Program-made: the position numbers and the translations under genes | From: Elephas maximus indicus | Lineage: Eukaryota > Chordata > Mammalia > Proboscidea > Elephantidae | DNA length: 64,000 nt | Assembly: GCF_024166365.1 (NCBI RefSeq) | Contig: NC_064820.1 | Location: 83,900,001 to 83,964,000, forward strand | Direction: 5' to 3' | Shown: positions 35,822-47,574 of the stretch, one piece after another | Layout of the letters: every line of letters begins with the position of its first letter | Numbering within the stretch: position 1 is the first letter of the stretch | The notes under the pieces: model-generated | The model's database searches: none | The model's input: the letters and a program-made list of their open reading frames with translations, nothing else | What the model was told of the DNA's origin: nothing

Positions 35822-37490
35822 TCTAAAATCTATATGATTCTGTCAAAACTCAACCACAAAAAGACAAACAACCCAATCAAGAAGTGGGCAAAGGATATGA
35901 ACACACATTTCACTAAAGAAGATATTCAGGCAGCTAACAGATACATGAGAAAATGCTCTCGATCATTAGCCATTAGAGAAATGCAAATTAAAACTACGAT
36001 GAGATTCCATCTCACTCCAACAAGGCTGGCATTAATCCAAAAAACACAAAACAATAAATGTTGGAGAGGCTGCAGAGAGATTGGAACTCTTATGCACTGC
36101 TGGTGGGAACGTAAAATGGTACAACCACTTTGGAAATCTATCTGGCGTTATCTTAAAAAGTTAGAAATAGAACCACCATACAACCCAGAAATCCCACTCC
36201 TCGGAATATACCCTAGAGAAATAAGAGCCTTCACATAAACAGATGTATGCACACCCATGTTTATTGCAGCTCTGTTTACAATAGCAAAAAGCTGGAAGCA
36301 ACCAAGGTGTCCATCAATGGATGAATGGGTAAATAAATTGTGGTATATTCACACAATGGAATACTACGCATCGATAAAGAACAGTGACGAATCTGTGAAA
36401 CATTTCATAACATGGAGGAACCTGGAAGGCATTATGCTGAGTGAAATTAGTCAGAGGCAAAAGGACAAATATTGTATAAGACCACTATTATAAGATCTTG
36501 AGATAGTATAAACTGAGAAGAACACATACTTTTGTGGTTACGAGGGGGGGAGGGAGGGAGGGAGGGAGAGGGTTTTTTACTGATGAATTAGTAGATAAGA
36601 ACTGCTTTAGGTGAAGGGAAGGACAACACTCAATACGTGGAAGGTCAGCTCAATTGGACTGGACCAAAAGCAAAGAAGTTTCTGGGATAAAATGAATGCT
36701 TCAAAGGTCAGCGGAGCAAGGGCGGGGGTTTGGGGCCCATGGTTTAAGGGGACTTCTAAGTTAATTGGCAAAATAATTCTATCATGAAAACATTCTGCAT
36801 CCCACTTTGAAATGTGGCGTCTGGGGTCTTAAATGCTAACAAGCGGCCATCTAAGATGCATCAATTGGTCTCAACCCACCTGGAGCAAAGGAAAATGAAG
36901 AACACCAAGGTCACACGACAACTAAGAGCCCAAGAGACAGAAAGGGCCACATGAACCAGAGACCTACATCATCCTGAGACCAGAAGAACTAGTTGGTGCC
37001 CGGCCACAATCGATGACTGCCCTGACAGGGAGCGCAACAGAGAACCCCTGAGGGAGCAGGAGATCAGTGGCATGCAGACCCCAAATTCTCATAAAAAGAC
37101 CATACTTAATGGTCTAACTGAGACTAGAGGAACCCCGGCGGTCATGGTCCCCAAGCCTTCTGTTGGCACAGGACAGGAACCATCCCCGAAGACAACTCAT
37201 CAGACATGAAAGGGACTGGACAGTGGGTAGGAGCGAGATGCTGATGAAGAGAGAGCTAATTATATCAGGCAGACACTTGAGACTGTGTTGGCATCTCCTG
37301 TCTGGAAAGGGGATGGGAGGATAGAGAGAGTTGGAAGCTGGCAAAAATGTCACGACAGGAGAGACTGGAAGGGCTGACTCATTAGGGGGAGAGCAAGTGG
37401 GTGTACAGAGTAAGATGTATATAAACTTATATGTGACAGTCTGACTTGATTTGTAAACGTTCACTTGAAGCTCAATAAAAGTTAATTAAA
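35822..37490 (+). mobile_element. LINE-1, ORF2 end and complete 3' UTR, with target-site duplication
   Basis: Frames 35834-36238 and 36257-36493 encode the LINE-1 ORF2 carboxyl region ([20 protein letters not shown], then the cysteine-rich [17 protein letters not shown]). The frames are close to intact but have a stop or shift at about 36238. The 3' UTR carries a G-rich run at 36542-36570 and ends ctcaataaaagttaattaaa. aaaaa[g/a]gaagagaact at 35806-35821 and 37491-37506 bounds it. It is 5' truncated and one of the younger LINE-1 copies here by divergence. Confidence 0.92.
36542..36570 (+). repeat. G-rich tract in LINE-1 3' UTR
   Basis: ggggggg followed by repeats of agggagggagggaggg. Four or more G-runs are spaced by single A, so it can form a G-quadruplex on the plus strand. 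LINE-1 3' UTRs of many mammals carry such tracts. Confidence 0.88.
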
Positions 37491-37529
37491 AAAAAAAGAA
37501 GAGAACTAACATTTAATGAGGTAAAAATG

Positions 37530-37790
37530 TTCTTTGTCTCATTTAATAATAACAAACTTATGAAGTGCATATTTTTTTCATTTTATAGAAGAGAAAAACT
37601 GAAGTGCTTATAGGTCAAGCAGTTTGCTTGGTCTTAGCACCACTGAGTGGCAGAGCCATGATTCAGACCCTTCAACAAATATGTACTAAGCCCCTACTAA
37701 TTATCAGACATGGTGCTAGGCCCTAAGGATGCTCACTCAACCTCTGTCCTCAAGAAACTCACAGTCTAGCTGAGGAGGCTAGGATTATGG
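37530..37790 (+). mobile_element. MIR/L2-like ancient repeat pair
   Basis: 37545-37660 resembles a MIR core (actgagtggcagagccatga). 37665-37790 resembles an L2 3' end (atggtgctaggccctaagga, caagaaactcacagtctagc). Both are diverged. Confidence 0.6.
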
Positions 37791-38427
37791 TGTGGTAAGT
37801 TCCAACCTCTCTCTGGCTTTATTACCATCCATATATGAATGATTTAAATCCACACCTCCAGAGCACAGCTCTCCAGACCTGTGTGCCCAGCTGCCTTCTG
37901 AGGCTTTCTTCTTGGCAGTCCTACAAGCCCTCCAGTCCCACAAGTCCTCCCAACCTTCCAACCACACCCCTCTTCCTTTGTTTCCCACTTTATTACTGTT
38001 ATCCAAATCCTCTTTTCTACCCCCTCACATGCAGGCCCATTCTATTTGCTAATACCCGCCCCCCCCCCCATTCTTCTCCCTCTTCACACCACTGCCTTGG
38101 TTGAAGCCTTCAACATCTCTCCACTGGGTTTCTTCAGTAATTGGGAAAATGATCTCCAAGTCACCATGCTACACTCTTTTAACCTGTTCTCCAGCATCAG
38201 AGTGTCAATCCTTACTCAAAATCCATCAATGGCTCCCCAATGTCTCTAAGATAGGCTCCAAATTCCTAGCCTAGCAGGCAAGGTCCTTCAAGATGAGTTC
38301 CTCATACTTCTCTGGCATCATCTCTTGACACTGCTTTCAACAGAAAAAGAAAATATTTACTAAGCCAGCCCTGAGCTAGGTCTGTAAGCAAAACAGATTT
38401 TGTATTGTAGCAGCTGTACTCAAGAAG

Positions 38428-38634
38428 CAGGTCTCTGGGTGGCACAAACAGCTTGTGCTCACAAACTGGTTGGCAATTCAAACCCACTCAGTGGCATGGC
38501 AGAAGAAAGTCCTGGGGATCTGTCTCCATAAAGATTACGGCCAAGAAAATTCTATGGAGATCAGTTCTACTCTGTAGTACATGAGGTCACCATAAGTGAG
38601 GATCGACTCAATGGCAATGGGTTTGTTTTTTATG
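38428..38634 (+). mobile_element. AfroSINE (long-head subtype) with 12-bp target-site duplication
   Basis: caggtctctgggtggcacaa at the head, aatggcaatgggtttgtttt at the tail. Perfect repeat gtactcaagaag at 38416-38427 and 38635-38646. Confidence 0.93.
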
Positions 38635-38646
38635 GTACTCAAGAAG

Positions 38647-39239
38647 TTCACATTCTTTCAAGAAATAAAAGAAGAAAAAATAAATAATAAACTGGAATAA
38701 GTATATACGGGGAATAGGCAAGGGGCTGATAGTCTAGCAGAGGAGATCTACTTTACAGAAAGTAGATTATGAGCCATGACTAGGGTGGATGTGAAGATGA
38801 GGATGGGGGTGAAGGTTGAGAGCATTGGTGGGGAGAACACATGGCCCTAAGGCAGGAAAGAGTTTAGGGTATTTGAAACACTCACACACAAAAGAAAATG
38901 CATCATGAGCAGGAGGGAGAGTTGGAAAGAGGAGACTAGAGAGCTAAAGACGGGCCAGATCAAAAAGAGCCCTGTTGGCCATTGTAATAAGTTTGAGTTT
39001 TATTCTAAGTTCAAAAATGGAAGGGTTTTAAGTGGAGGAGTGGATATCCTTCAATTAGCTTTGTAACTCTGGCTGCTATACGTAGGTTGGAGAAGAAACA
39101 GCAAAAATACATAACAAAAATCAGTTAAGAGGGTGTCTGAGCAGTCCAAGCTTGAGACAACAGTGGCCTGAATAAAGACAACCGCAGAGAAGATGGGGAT
39201 AAATCTGAGATTACTTTGAAGTTGAAATTGACAAATCTT
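38647..39239. other. DMGDH intron 14, unassigned ancient repeat
   Basis: gccctgttggccattgtaat and aactctggctgctatacgta are words often seen in ancient mammalian repeats, but I cannot name the family. Confidence 0.4.
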
Positions 39240-39656
39240 GCTGATTCATTTACCATAATTAAAAAAAAAAAGATAATACATCATTATCAATTGGGTTTAT
39301 CATTGCAAGGTTGCCTTAAATTTGAAAATTAACCAATGTATTTTACCTTTTACCATAAAAATTAAAAAAGAAAAAATCATTCTTCAGTAGATGCAGAAAA
39401 AGCATTTGCCAAAATCCAATGTTCATTTCTGATTAAAAAAAAAATGTTTAGCAAACTAGGAATATAAGGGAATGTTAGTTAAGCTGATAAACAGCAACTA
39501 TGAAAAACCTGGAAACCCTACAGCTAACCTCACACTTGATGATGAAAGACTGAATGCCTTCCTTCCACCTAAGATCAGGAACGAGATAAGGATGTCTGCT
39601 GTGATCACTTCTATTCAATTTTGTTGAAGGTTCAACCAGTGGAGTTCTAACCAGTG

Positions 39657-39723
39657 CAAGAAGGAAGGAAAGAAGGAGGGAGGCAAGGAAGGAGGGAGGG
39701 AGGCAGGAAGGAAGGAAGGAAAG
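39657..39723. repeat. GGAA/GGGA purine microsatellite
   Basis: About 67 bp of gcaagaaggaaggaaagaag-type repeats with gggagg and ggcaagg interruptions, directly before an AfroSINE tail end. It may have expanded from that tail or from the LINE-1 A-rich sequence. Confidence 0.9.
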
Positions 39724-39735
39724 GCAACTAGATTA

Positions 39736-39904
39736 CAACCAAAAACCCAAACCCATCGCCACCAAGTCGATTCTGACTCATAGCGACCCTGTAGGAAAGA
39801 GTAGAACTGCCCCACAGAGTTTCCAAGAAGCACCTGGTGGATTCGAACTGCTGACCTTTTGGTTAGCAGCTGTAGTACTTAACCACTACAACACCAGGGT
39901 TTCC
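39736..39904 (-). mobile_element. AfroSINE
   Basis: Full complement copy: ccaaaaacccaaacccatcg at the tail, actacaacaccagggtttcc at the head. Confidence 0.92.
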
Positions 39905-40031
39905 CCAGATTGCAAAGGAAGGGGAAAATCTTTGTTTCATACGATAGGATTGTCAATGTAGAAAATTTGATGGAATCTATAAAAAAAGCTACTAGAACAA
40001 ATAAGTAAGTTTGGCAAAGTTACAGACTTGG

Positions 40032-40278
40032 TGTTTGTTGCAGAGGAGTCAATTCTGACTCATGGCAACCCCACAAGGGCAGAGCAGAACTGCTCCATAG
40101 GGTTTTCAAGTCTGTGACCTTTGGGAAGCAGATCTCCAGCCTCCCCTAGGTGGCTTCCAAGTGCCAACCTTTTGGGTTCTGGGTGGGTTCAAACTGCCAA
40201 CCTTTCGGGTTCAAATTAAACTGCCAGCCTTTCCTCTAGTAGTGGAGCACTTAACCATTTGCACCACCCAGGGACCTG
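40032..40278 (-). mobile_element. AfroSINE (long variant) with about 26-bp target-site duplication
   Basis: Starts at gtttgttgcagaggagtcaa and ends ttgcaccacccagggacct. Includes an internal partial repetition of the aactgccaacctttcgggtt block at about 40165-40230. The flanks are near-identical over about 26 bp: aataagt[a/g]agttt[g/a]gcaaagt and on to the acaga end, at about 40001-40026 and 40282-40306. Confidence 0.85.
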
Positions 40279-40334
40279 TAATAAGTGAGTTTAGCAAAGT
40301 TACAGAATATAATATTTATACAAAAACCAATTTT

Positions 40335-40396
40335 ATTTCTATATACTGGCAGCATACAACTGAGAATTTCTATATACTGGCAGCAAACAACTGAGA
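40335..40396 (+). repeat. 31-bp tandem duplication
   Basis: The unit starts atttctatatactggcagca; 40335-40365 is repeated at 40366-40396 with one mismatch (cat/caa). It lies inside the old LINE-1 ORF2 fragment. Confidence 0.93.
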
Positions 40397-40465
40397 ATTG
40401 AAATAAAAATACCATTTACAGAGTTCCAGTGTGACCCAGCCAGCTCGGTGATCTTGGCATGTTTA

Positions 40466-40600
40466 ATAAAACCAATACTAAACCCACTGCCATTGAGTCA
40501 TTTCCACTCACAGTGACCCTATAAGACAGCAGAACTGCCCCACAGGGTTTCCAAAGCTGTAAACCTTTATGGAAGCAGACTGGCACATCTTTCTCCTGCA
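40466..40600 (-). mobile_element. AfroSINE, head missing
   Basis: aaccaatactaaacccactg through gactggcacatctttctcc. The tRNA-like head is absent (5' truncated). Confidence 0.82.
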
Positions 40601-41369
40601 CATTCTCAATAAGGCTGTTAAAATAATAAAAGTAAAATAAAAGCAATCTGAAAATTATTCCCAACCATTCCTAGCCCAGGGTTTTCATGGACTTCCAAAT
40701 TATAAACCAGTTTAATAGCACACTTAAGCTTTTAGGGTGGAAATACAGTATTGTTTAATAGCAGAGAATTAGGTATATATGAGGATGATAGTCCAGTGGC
40801 TGTCATTTAATGTATTCTGAAAGGTATCTCAGGGATGACAAATTATACTTCAGCCTAGGTTTTGCCTCTTTCTTTTCTTTCTCTTCCTACTTCCTTTCTC
40901 TTTCCTTCCCTCTTTCTCTTAATCTTATCCTTCAAGATTGGAAATGAGTAAGAGAATAAGAATGGCTTAATTAAAATGACAGAATTATGTGGCTCATATA
41001 GAAACATGGCACCAATGTCTTCCACCACTATGCCAGTTGGCAAGAATTTTAGACTTGCAAGGAAACTTTCATTTTACAGATTAGAAATTTCACATACAAA
41101 ATGAAGTTAAAGAGTTTTCCCAAGGCTACACAGCTAGAATGAGGTTTTATTTATTTATTTATTTTTAATTCACTTACTGCCCAATTCCAAAAGAACTACC
41201 AAGGTCAGAGTATTATTAACCAGTGGCCTAGCCAGAATAGGTCACAGATCTACTAATTTACTCCCAATCCACTGCAGATTTTGTACTACCATCATCAGAC
41301 CAGTTCACCTATTTTTCTGCTTTCCTGTTTATTCCAGGACCATAACTAGTATATGAGGTTAAAAAGACT
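40601..41369. other. DMGDH intron 14, nothing recognised
   Basis: Contains a CT-rich stretch at about 40866-40920. No exon or nameable repeat apart from a MIR-like word near 41100-41135. Confidence 0.5.
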
Positions 41370-41910
41370 ACGACAGTGGTTCTCAATCTTTACTGCATAA
41401 TAAAACTACCTGGGGAAGTTTAAAAACAAAAAATCCATGCCCAATCCTATGCCCAGAGTTGATGCAATTGGTTTGGGGTAGGTCAGTGAGTCTCAAACTT
41501 CAGCACGACTGAGAGTTACCAGAAAGCCTTATTAAATCAGAACCAAACTTTTTTATTTTTGGGGTCTGGAAGGGGGCCCACTAATTTGCATTTCTAACAA
41601 TCCCCAAGTGATATTGATGTTGCTGGTCTGTGGACCCCACTTTGTGAATCACTGGAATAGGGCATCGGGTAATTTTTTAAAGTTCCCCAATACATTCACG
41701 TTCAGACAGTTGAAAATCATTGCTCTGAGACCATGGTTCTCAATCTTTTCTGGAATCATCTGGGGAATCAAAAAAAAAAAAAAAAACTAATGCCAATCCT
41801 TTACCCCAGAGATTCTTTTCTAATTGATCTGGAGGGTAGCTTGGGCCTTGGGATTTTTTAAAGCTCCCCAGGTGATTCTAACGTGCAGCCAAGACTTAGC
41901 ATCACTGAAA
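41370..41910 (+). mobile_element. Cluster of three MER5-type hAT elements
   Basis: Starts of three copies: cagtggttctcaatctttac at about 41374, gtgagtctcaaacttcagca at about 41486, and catggttctcaatcttttct at about 41731. Ends such as gtgaatcactggaa and ctaacgtgcagccaagactt fit MER5A/B. They are separate old insertions or a tandem expansion. Confidence 0.75.
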
Positions 41911-43495
41911 ATCTGCTGTCTCCTCAATTCCTATTACCATTTAAGCTAAAATATTCCCTTTCTGTTTGAAGAAGCCAATCTATTCAGACTAAGCCAAAAT
42001 GGAGTTGGGTACTTTACCACTACGCTGTATTAGAAATTCCATTTTAACTGGCTGTCTATGAACAATTTCTTTCCACTCTGATGTTTTAATAATAGTTAAC
42101 ATTCACTGAATGCCTAGGATGTTGTCGGCCTCATGGTAAGTGCTTTATCTTTCTATCAATTCTTTTGTTTGATGTTTGCTTATTAAATAGTTATGCTTTA
42201 AATAATTTTTCCCCAGAAACAGACCCTGTATTGTCTAGGACCAACATTGTTTTCTAGCTTATGATGAATGTATATCACATTTTATTTTGTTTCTACTGGT
42301 TAGAAACCTAAGACATGCTACATTGTGTGTGTGTATCTCTTACAGAAAAGCAAGAGAAAACAGTTCTTCTATTTGCTTAAACATATTTTTGTTTTTATTA
42401 TTATGCTTTGTACTTGGTACTTGTTGAATCTGGGTAGGGGTTCTCTGGCAACAGACAAAGATTCAATAATTCTAAGGGGAAAATTCCAACAACATCTATG
42501 ACTCTATTCTAAGCCAGCTGATTTTCCATTTGCTCTTGATTAACACATTTCTTCCATTTCCAACTAAAAGAAATGCCACTGATTGTTTCCCCTGAAAAGT
42601 AATGTCCTTTGTAATAAATCACAATACCATTTCTAGTGGTGATATGAATAGCTTTGGGTAAAGGGGTTTTGTTTGAGGAGATGATAAAGTACATTCAATT
42701 ATTTTTACCTGTATCAGTTTTGGTAAATGCTTCCTTTCAGACCCTCCCCCGCCCCCCCGCCCCGCCCCGCCGGCTCACTTTCCACAGGATGGTATGTTTA
42801 TCTCTGCTCGACAGCACTCCTCAGGTAGAACGTTATTTTCATAATTAACTCTAAGAATTTATTCTATAGTTTTAACTCCTGAAATGCCAGGTGTTTCAAG
42901 CTTCATGAGATCTGAGAATTATTTTATTACTTAGAATTAATACTTTAGACCTGTGGCCTTAGCAAGGTGTTTAGTAAGTGGTGCTTAATGTTTGCTAGAT
43001 GAATGAGTGTGTGCATATACGTGTGTTCCCCTCACAGCCCTCAATGTCCCGTGGGACTGAGGCTCAAACAACTCTAAAGAATAAGGAGGGTAAGTGCCAT
43101 TGGACCATCTTCCTTTGTGGTCTAAGGTCTCTTCAGAACTCCATTTCTCTTTTTCCTACTTTCATGCTAACTTACTAGGAAGACATTCACCCTAAGGAGG
43201 CCTCATAGCCCATTTCCTCAGTGTAAGAAGAAAATGGGTATTTTTCTTCTCAAAATGGGCAGGGCAGCTATTCTCTGATATACTACTGTAAAACACAAAA
43301 TTCGTTATAACAAAACATGACTGTGGGAGGTATCAATTGGTAAGACGTATCCCATTCAAATGCTATCATGTATGTTGCCAAAAAAAAAAAAAAGACTTCC
43401 TGGGCAGTTTCTCAAGGTTTGTAGGCCCATTAGGGGGAAAGGACCTGTTGGGAAAGTGGTGGGTGAAATAGCCCAACAACAGAGGTCGGAGGTCA
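41911..43495. other. DMGDH intron 14, sparse content
   Basis: A MIR-like stretch at about 42090-42170 and a C-rich run at 42741-42770 (ccctcccccgcccccccgcc). No exon is supported. Confidence 0.5.
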
Positions 43496-43499
43496 GCAT

Positions 43500-43630
43500 T
43501 CAACCTGTGGCTAAGGCAAATGACTGAACCTAAGTCACTTGACCCCTCTCTGCTTTGGTTTCCTCACGTGCAAAGTGAGGAGGCTGTACTGAGTGATCTC
43601 CAGGAATCCTGCTAGCTCTGACACAGTCTG
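43500..43630 (+). mobile_element. MIR-like fragment
   Basis: acctaagtcacttgacccct, ggtttcctcacgtgcaaagt and atcctgctagctctgaca follow the MIR order. Confidence 0.68.
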
Positions 43631-43805
43631 CATCTCTATATTTTTTCTTCATATTATGGTTTATACAATCAATTGTGCTAAAACCCTTAAGGGCCAAGAA
43701 GAGAATTTTACATATTTGCTTTGAGGGACAGTAAAGAAACGATTTTAAACAATTGTAAAATGCTAATTTTGGGGGGGCGGGGAGGGGTGAGGTCTTGAAT
43801 ATAAA

Positions 43806-44013
43806 GTTCCCTGGATGGTGCAAATGGTTTGCATGTGACTATTAACCTAAAGGTTGGTGGTTCAAACCCACTCAGTGGCACCATAGAAGAAAAAGCCTAG
43901 GGATCTGCTTCCATAAAGCTTACAGCCAAGAAAACCCTATGGAGCAGTTCTACTCAGTAACACATGGGGTCACCATGAGTTAGAATTAAATCAAAGGCAA
44001 CTGGTTTGGTTTT
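43806..44013 (+). mobile_element. AfroSINE (long-head subtype)
   Basis: ttccctggatggtgcaaatg at the head, gccaagaaaaccctatggag in the middle, ggcaactggtttggtttt at the tail. Confidence 0.9.
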
Positions 44014-44874
44014 AGTATTAAATATCAGTGTCCCTCTATATTAGCTTCTGCTTCTCTTTTTATATAGCATCAATTTTCTGAACCAATATGGACTTGTATT
44101 ATGTTATTCTTTAATGTTCTATGAAGCTAGTTTGGGTGACATTTTGATTTTCAGGCACAGGACTTGAATTATCGAGTTGCATAGCTTACTTTGAAACATT
44201 CATAAGTTTTCCAGGAACCAAGATAAAGTTGTTATGAAACCATCAAATAGGACCTAAATAAAGTTGATTTGATCTATTCACCCATTTTGGAAAGTCACAA
44301 GCATCAGTATGATTAGGCTGACACCAAATAACCACTTGAATCAACATAACTGAAAAAAAAACTGGCTCAGTTAGATCCTGGCCCTTGGGCTACATGAGCC
44401 TTCACCCAATGAAATCATTAGAAATTAACTCATTGACACCAGAATGAGAACCAACAATTCAGAAATCATAAAAACATACCACGAATCAAAATTATTATCT
44501 ATTAAACAACTAAGTTCTTAAGCTGAGCTTTGATTGTTAAAATAGTTTCCAAAAAACCCAATACAATAAATCCACACCTGCTTATGATCATAAAGGGAGT
44601 CTTTAAAATTCAATTTTAATATGAAGAAATCATTTATTCATGCCTTATCCCCAAACAATAATATTCAAATGCTGAAGGAAAAGAATCAGTTATCTATTAT
44701 ATCTACCTACTGGTGACCAATAACATAACTTTAGTGCTTTCAGGAGTCAGGCCATTTTTATCCTTATTTTAAATAGCTAAACTAAGACTTCTGTTATCAG
44801 AAGGAGCAATCTGCTGCTAGGGTCTGCCCGAACACCAAGCACCTGCTTTCTCTGGTCTGGAGGCAGATGGTATA
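44014..44874. other. DMGDH intron 14, nothing recognised
   Basis: No exon or nameable repeat. Confidence 0.5.
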
Positions 44875-45110
44875 TCATAAAAATAAAAGCCATGGAAAAA
44901 TGTACAGAAAAATACTCCCTTTAAAGCCCTTTAGGAGAATCATTTTCCTAAAATCTAATACTATAAATGTACATGTTTTATGCTTCCAGAATTTGGGAAC
45001 TGATGCATGGACATAAAAAAAAAAAAAGGTTTCTTAGACTGCTTCATATGCATGTGTTCATATACTTCCATAGGTGAGGAAAACAACCTTCGGCTTATAA
45101 GCACACAGGA
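44875..45110 (+). repeat. Local duplication, copy A
   Basis: The same sequence recurs at 47575-48030. The first 40 bp (tcataaaaataaaagccatg onward) match 47575-47614 with two mismatches. 44988-45015 (cagaatttgggaactgatgc onward) matches 47893-47920 with two. catatgcatgtgttcatata at 45045-45064 is also shared. The family is unknown to me. Copy A lies in intron 14 and copy B in intron 13, with exon 14 between them. Confidence 0.85.
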
Positions 45111-45146
45111 CAGGACAGTTTGTATGTGGAATTCTAACGAGCACCC

Positions 45147-45472
45147 TAGGGGGCATTGGTGGTTCAGTGGTAGAACTCATGCCTTCCCTGAGGCAGAACT
45201 GAGTTTGATTCCCGGCCAATGTACTTCATGTGTGGCCACCACCCGTCTGTTAGTGGAAGCTGGCAGGCTTGTGTGTTGCTGATGTGTTGTTGAACAGGTT
45301 TCAGCAGAGCTTCCAGACTAAGACAAACTAAGAAGAAAGGCCTGATGATCTACTTCCAAGAATCAGCCAAGGAAAACTCTGTGGATCACAAGGGTCCACG
45401 CAGGGCCGGGCAGCGTTTTATTCTGTTGTTCCTGGGATCACCGTGAGGGGGCTGGTACCAGGCACTGACAAC
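45147..45472 (+). mobile_element. tRNA-Gly-headed SINE with RTE-type tail
   Basis: The head gcattggtggttcagtggta is the 5' part of tRNA-Gly, and gattcccggccaatg matches its T-arm/acceptor end. The box A and box B regions of an RNA polymerase III promoter are thus recognisable. The body (cagagcttccagactaagac, gaaaggcctgatgatctact) and the 3' part overlap AfroSINE and RTE text. It is a different head on a similar tail. Partly decayed. Confidence 0.85.
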
Positions 45473-45654
45473 AATTACCCTAAGTAGCAGCTACTGTCCT
45501 AATCCTTCAATACTGCCACTAACTGCAACTCTATGTATTAAGCCCTTTAATAATAACTCTACGGCACTTGCTCAGTGGGATGACCTCATTTGTATTTGTT
45601 GAACTTTTACAGGTGAGCCGGGCTGTCATAAGTTGGCCGCATAATATGCTTTTT

Positions 45655-45865
45655 CATCATAATCATGGAGAGTAGAGCTTCTCGAACTTTACGTGCACCA
45701 GAATCCTCTGTAGGGTTTGTTAGAACAGAGATATCTTGGCCTGACTCCAGAGATTCTGATTTAGTAGGTATAGGGTGAGGCCGGAGAATTTGAGTTTCTA
45801 ACAAGCTCCCAGGTAATGCTGACTCCTCCTGTCTAAGGACCACACTCCAAGAATCACTGAAGTAG
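45655..45865 (+). mobile_element. MER5-type hAT element
   Basis: gtagagcttctcgaacttta at one end, ccagagattctgatttagta inside and caagaatcactga at the other end. Confidence 0.72.
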
Positions 45866-46458
45866 GGTTTCCCTTTGTGTTGTTAATATCACTTATGATT
45901 CTTTGGGCCTGCACTGGCTTCTCAGTAACTACCCATTTCATGCTGAACACGTTTGAAATGTGTCATTTGCTTACACTCAGATGTTGTAGTTACACACAAA
46001 GATGCTTAATAATCGGATGGATCTGCTGAGGTGAGGCTGCTTCATGCTGTGAGGCAACTAGGGAGAGTCAATGAATGCGGTCTGTTTGATTAACAGGTGG
46101 ACAAACTCACACGTCACCAGGAGTCACTGTAACATACGACCAACTTGGTACAATTCCTACAAGAATGTCAGCTGAAATATGACTGATAATTATCTTATCC
46201 TTACTAATTTTTAACTTAGAACTTAGAGTTAGTCTCTAAAGATGCTAGATTCTGCTCTCTTACATCTATAAGCACACTCTAATAGTTTGAACTGATATCA
46301 AATTTTAACAAAAGATTAGTATGAAGCAATTGAGTGATGTTTGATATTTATATTTATATTCAACCCAGTTATCCTATAACACACTTGGTTTAAAAAAAAA
46401 AAAAAGAAACTTAAAAGCATGGCTCTGTTATGAAACAGCATCCTAATTTTAAGGTTTA

Positions 46459-46548
<90 letters not shown>

Positions 46549-47574
46549 CTAAAAGGGAAACACACATCTTAAATCTTAAATGAGGACAAATCATTTTAGT
46601 AACACTGCTTTCATATTTTTCTTTTTTTGAGGGAAGGGAACATTTTTTAAATTTTGCATATAGATTCTGAAAAAAGAAAATTCTGGACTGATCTTAAAAA
46701 TAATATTTTTCACCTAAAATTCAACTGTAGTCTTTCAACAAATACTGTCATTTGAATATAGCCACTATGGAAGCTAAAATTCAGTTTGTTTCCATGGGTC
46801 TTTTATTTCCATAAACATCTGAAGGATACCACAACATGATATTTCTTCCAGAAACAAAACTGCCATATGTTTTAATGTAATAACTTTACATAAATAGATT
46901 TTTTAAGTTGCTAACTAATTGACTTATCTTAAAATTAGCCAAGAGTCAAGATAAGTAGGAGGGAAAAGCAGATGGTAGAAAAATGATTTCTATAGAGTCC
47001 AGGAAAGGAAAAAAAAAAGGGTTTAACCTCAACCTTTTCAAACACAGTCGAGTCATTAAGATATACTTCAAGTCAGAGCTAAAGCCAGTATTTGGGAACA
47101 GACCTGAAATAAGGGTGGTTGTTCTTTCATTTTTTGTTGTTGTTATTTTCCTCTAATTAAGAATATGGAAAACTGGTCTAAACTCCATGAAAAAATACTC
47201 AAACTTTTAAAAGTCAACACAGCATTTTCATAAACCAGATAAGCAGTATAAAGTTATTTTTACATGATATAAATTTGGTCTCTTATTTCTTACTATGAGC
47301 TTCTTTAAAATTATTTTTTTATTTGCTCAGAGTTTTAAAATCTCTCTAGAAAAAAAAAAAAAAAAAAGCACAGAAGATTGATTGCTATAACAACACTAGA
47401 GGGCCCTGTGGCACTGCTGGGAAATTGGAGGGAACTCAGGAGAAAAGCTCAAGAGGAAGGAAGAGAAAACAGAAGACAGGAGAATGGAGAAATGCTGAAC
47501 TCCCAAGGGACTCCATCCGCTGCTTCAGTCCTTAGGGAGTACGGGGACAAATTATCCTCTATTTTATTTTTTAA
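46549..47574. other. DMGDH intron 13, nothing recognised
   Basis: AT-rich with an A-run at about 47350-47366. No exon or nameable repeat. Confidence 0.5.

Larger units (their letters stand above)
39240..40430 (+). mobile_element. Old LINE-1 ORF2 fragment split by two AfroSINEs
   Basis: 39280-39650 reads as decayed ORF2 (agatgcagaaaaagcatttg is the LINE-1 'DAEKAF' region). 39905-40030 and 40280-40430 continue it (caaaaaccaattttatttct is the 'QKPI..FLYT' region). Two AfroSINEs (39736-39904 and 40032-40278) and a purine microsatellite interrupt it. Confidence 0.78.

Noticed and set aside
45148-45235. A functional tRNA-Gly gene
   Set aside because: The anticodon arm is altered and the sequence continues into a SINE body, so it is a SINE head and not a tRNA gene.
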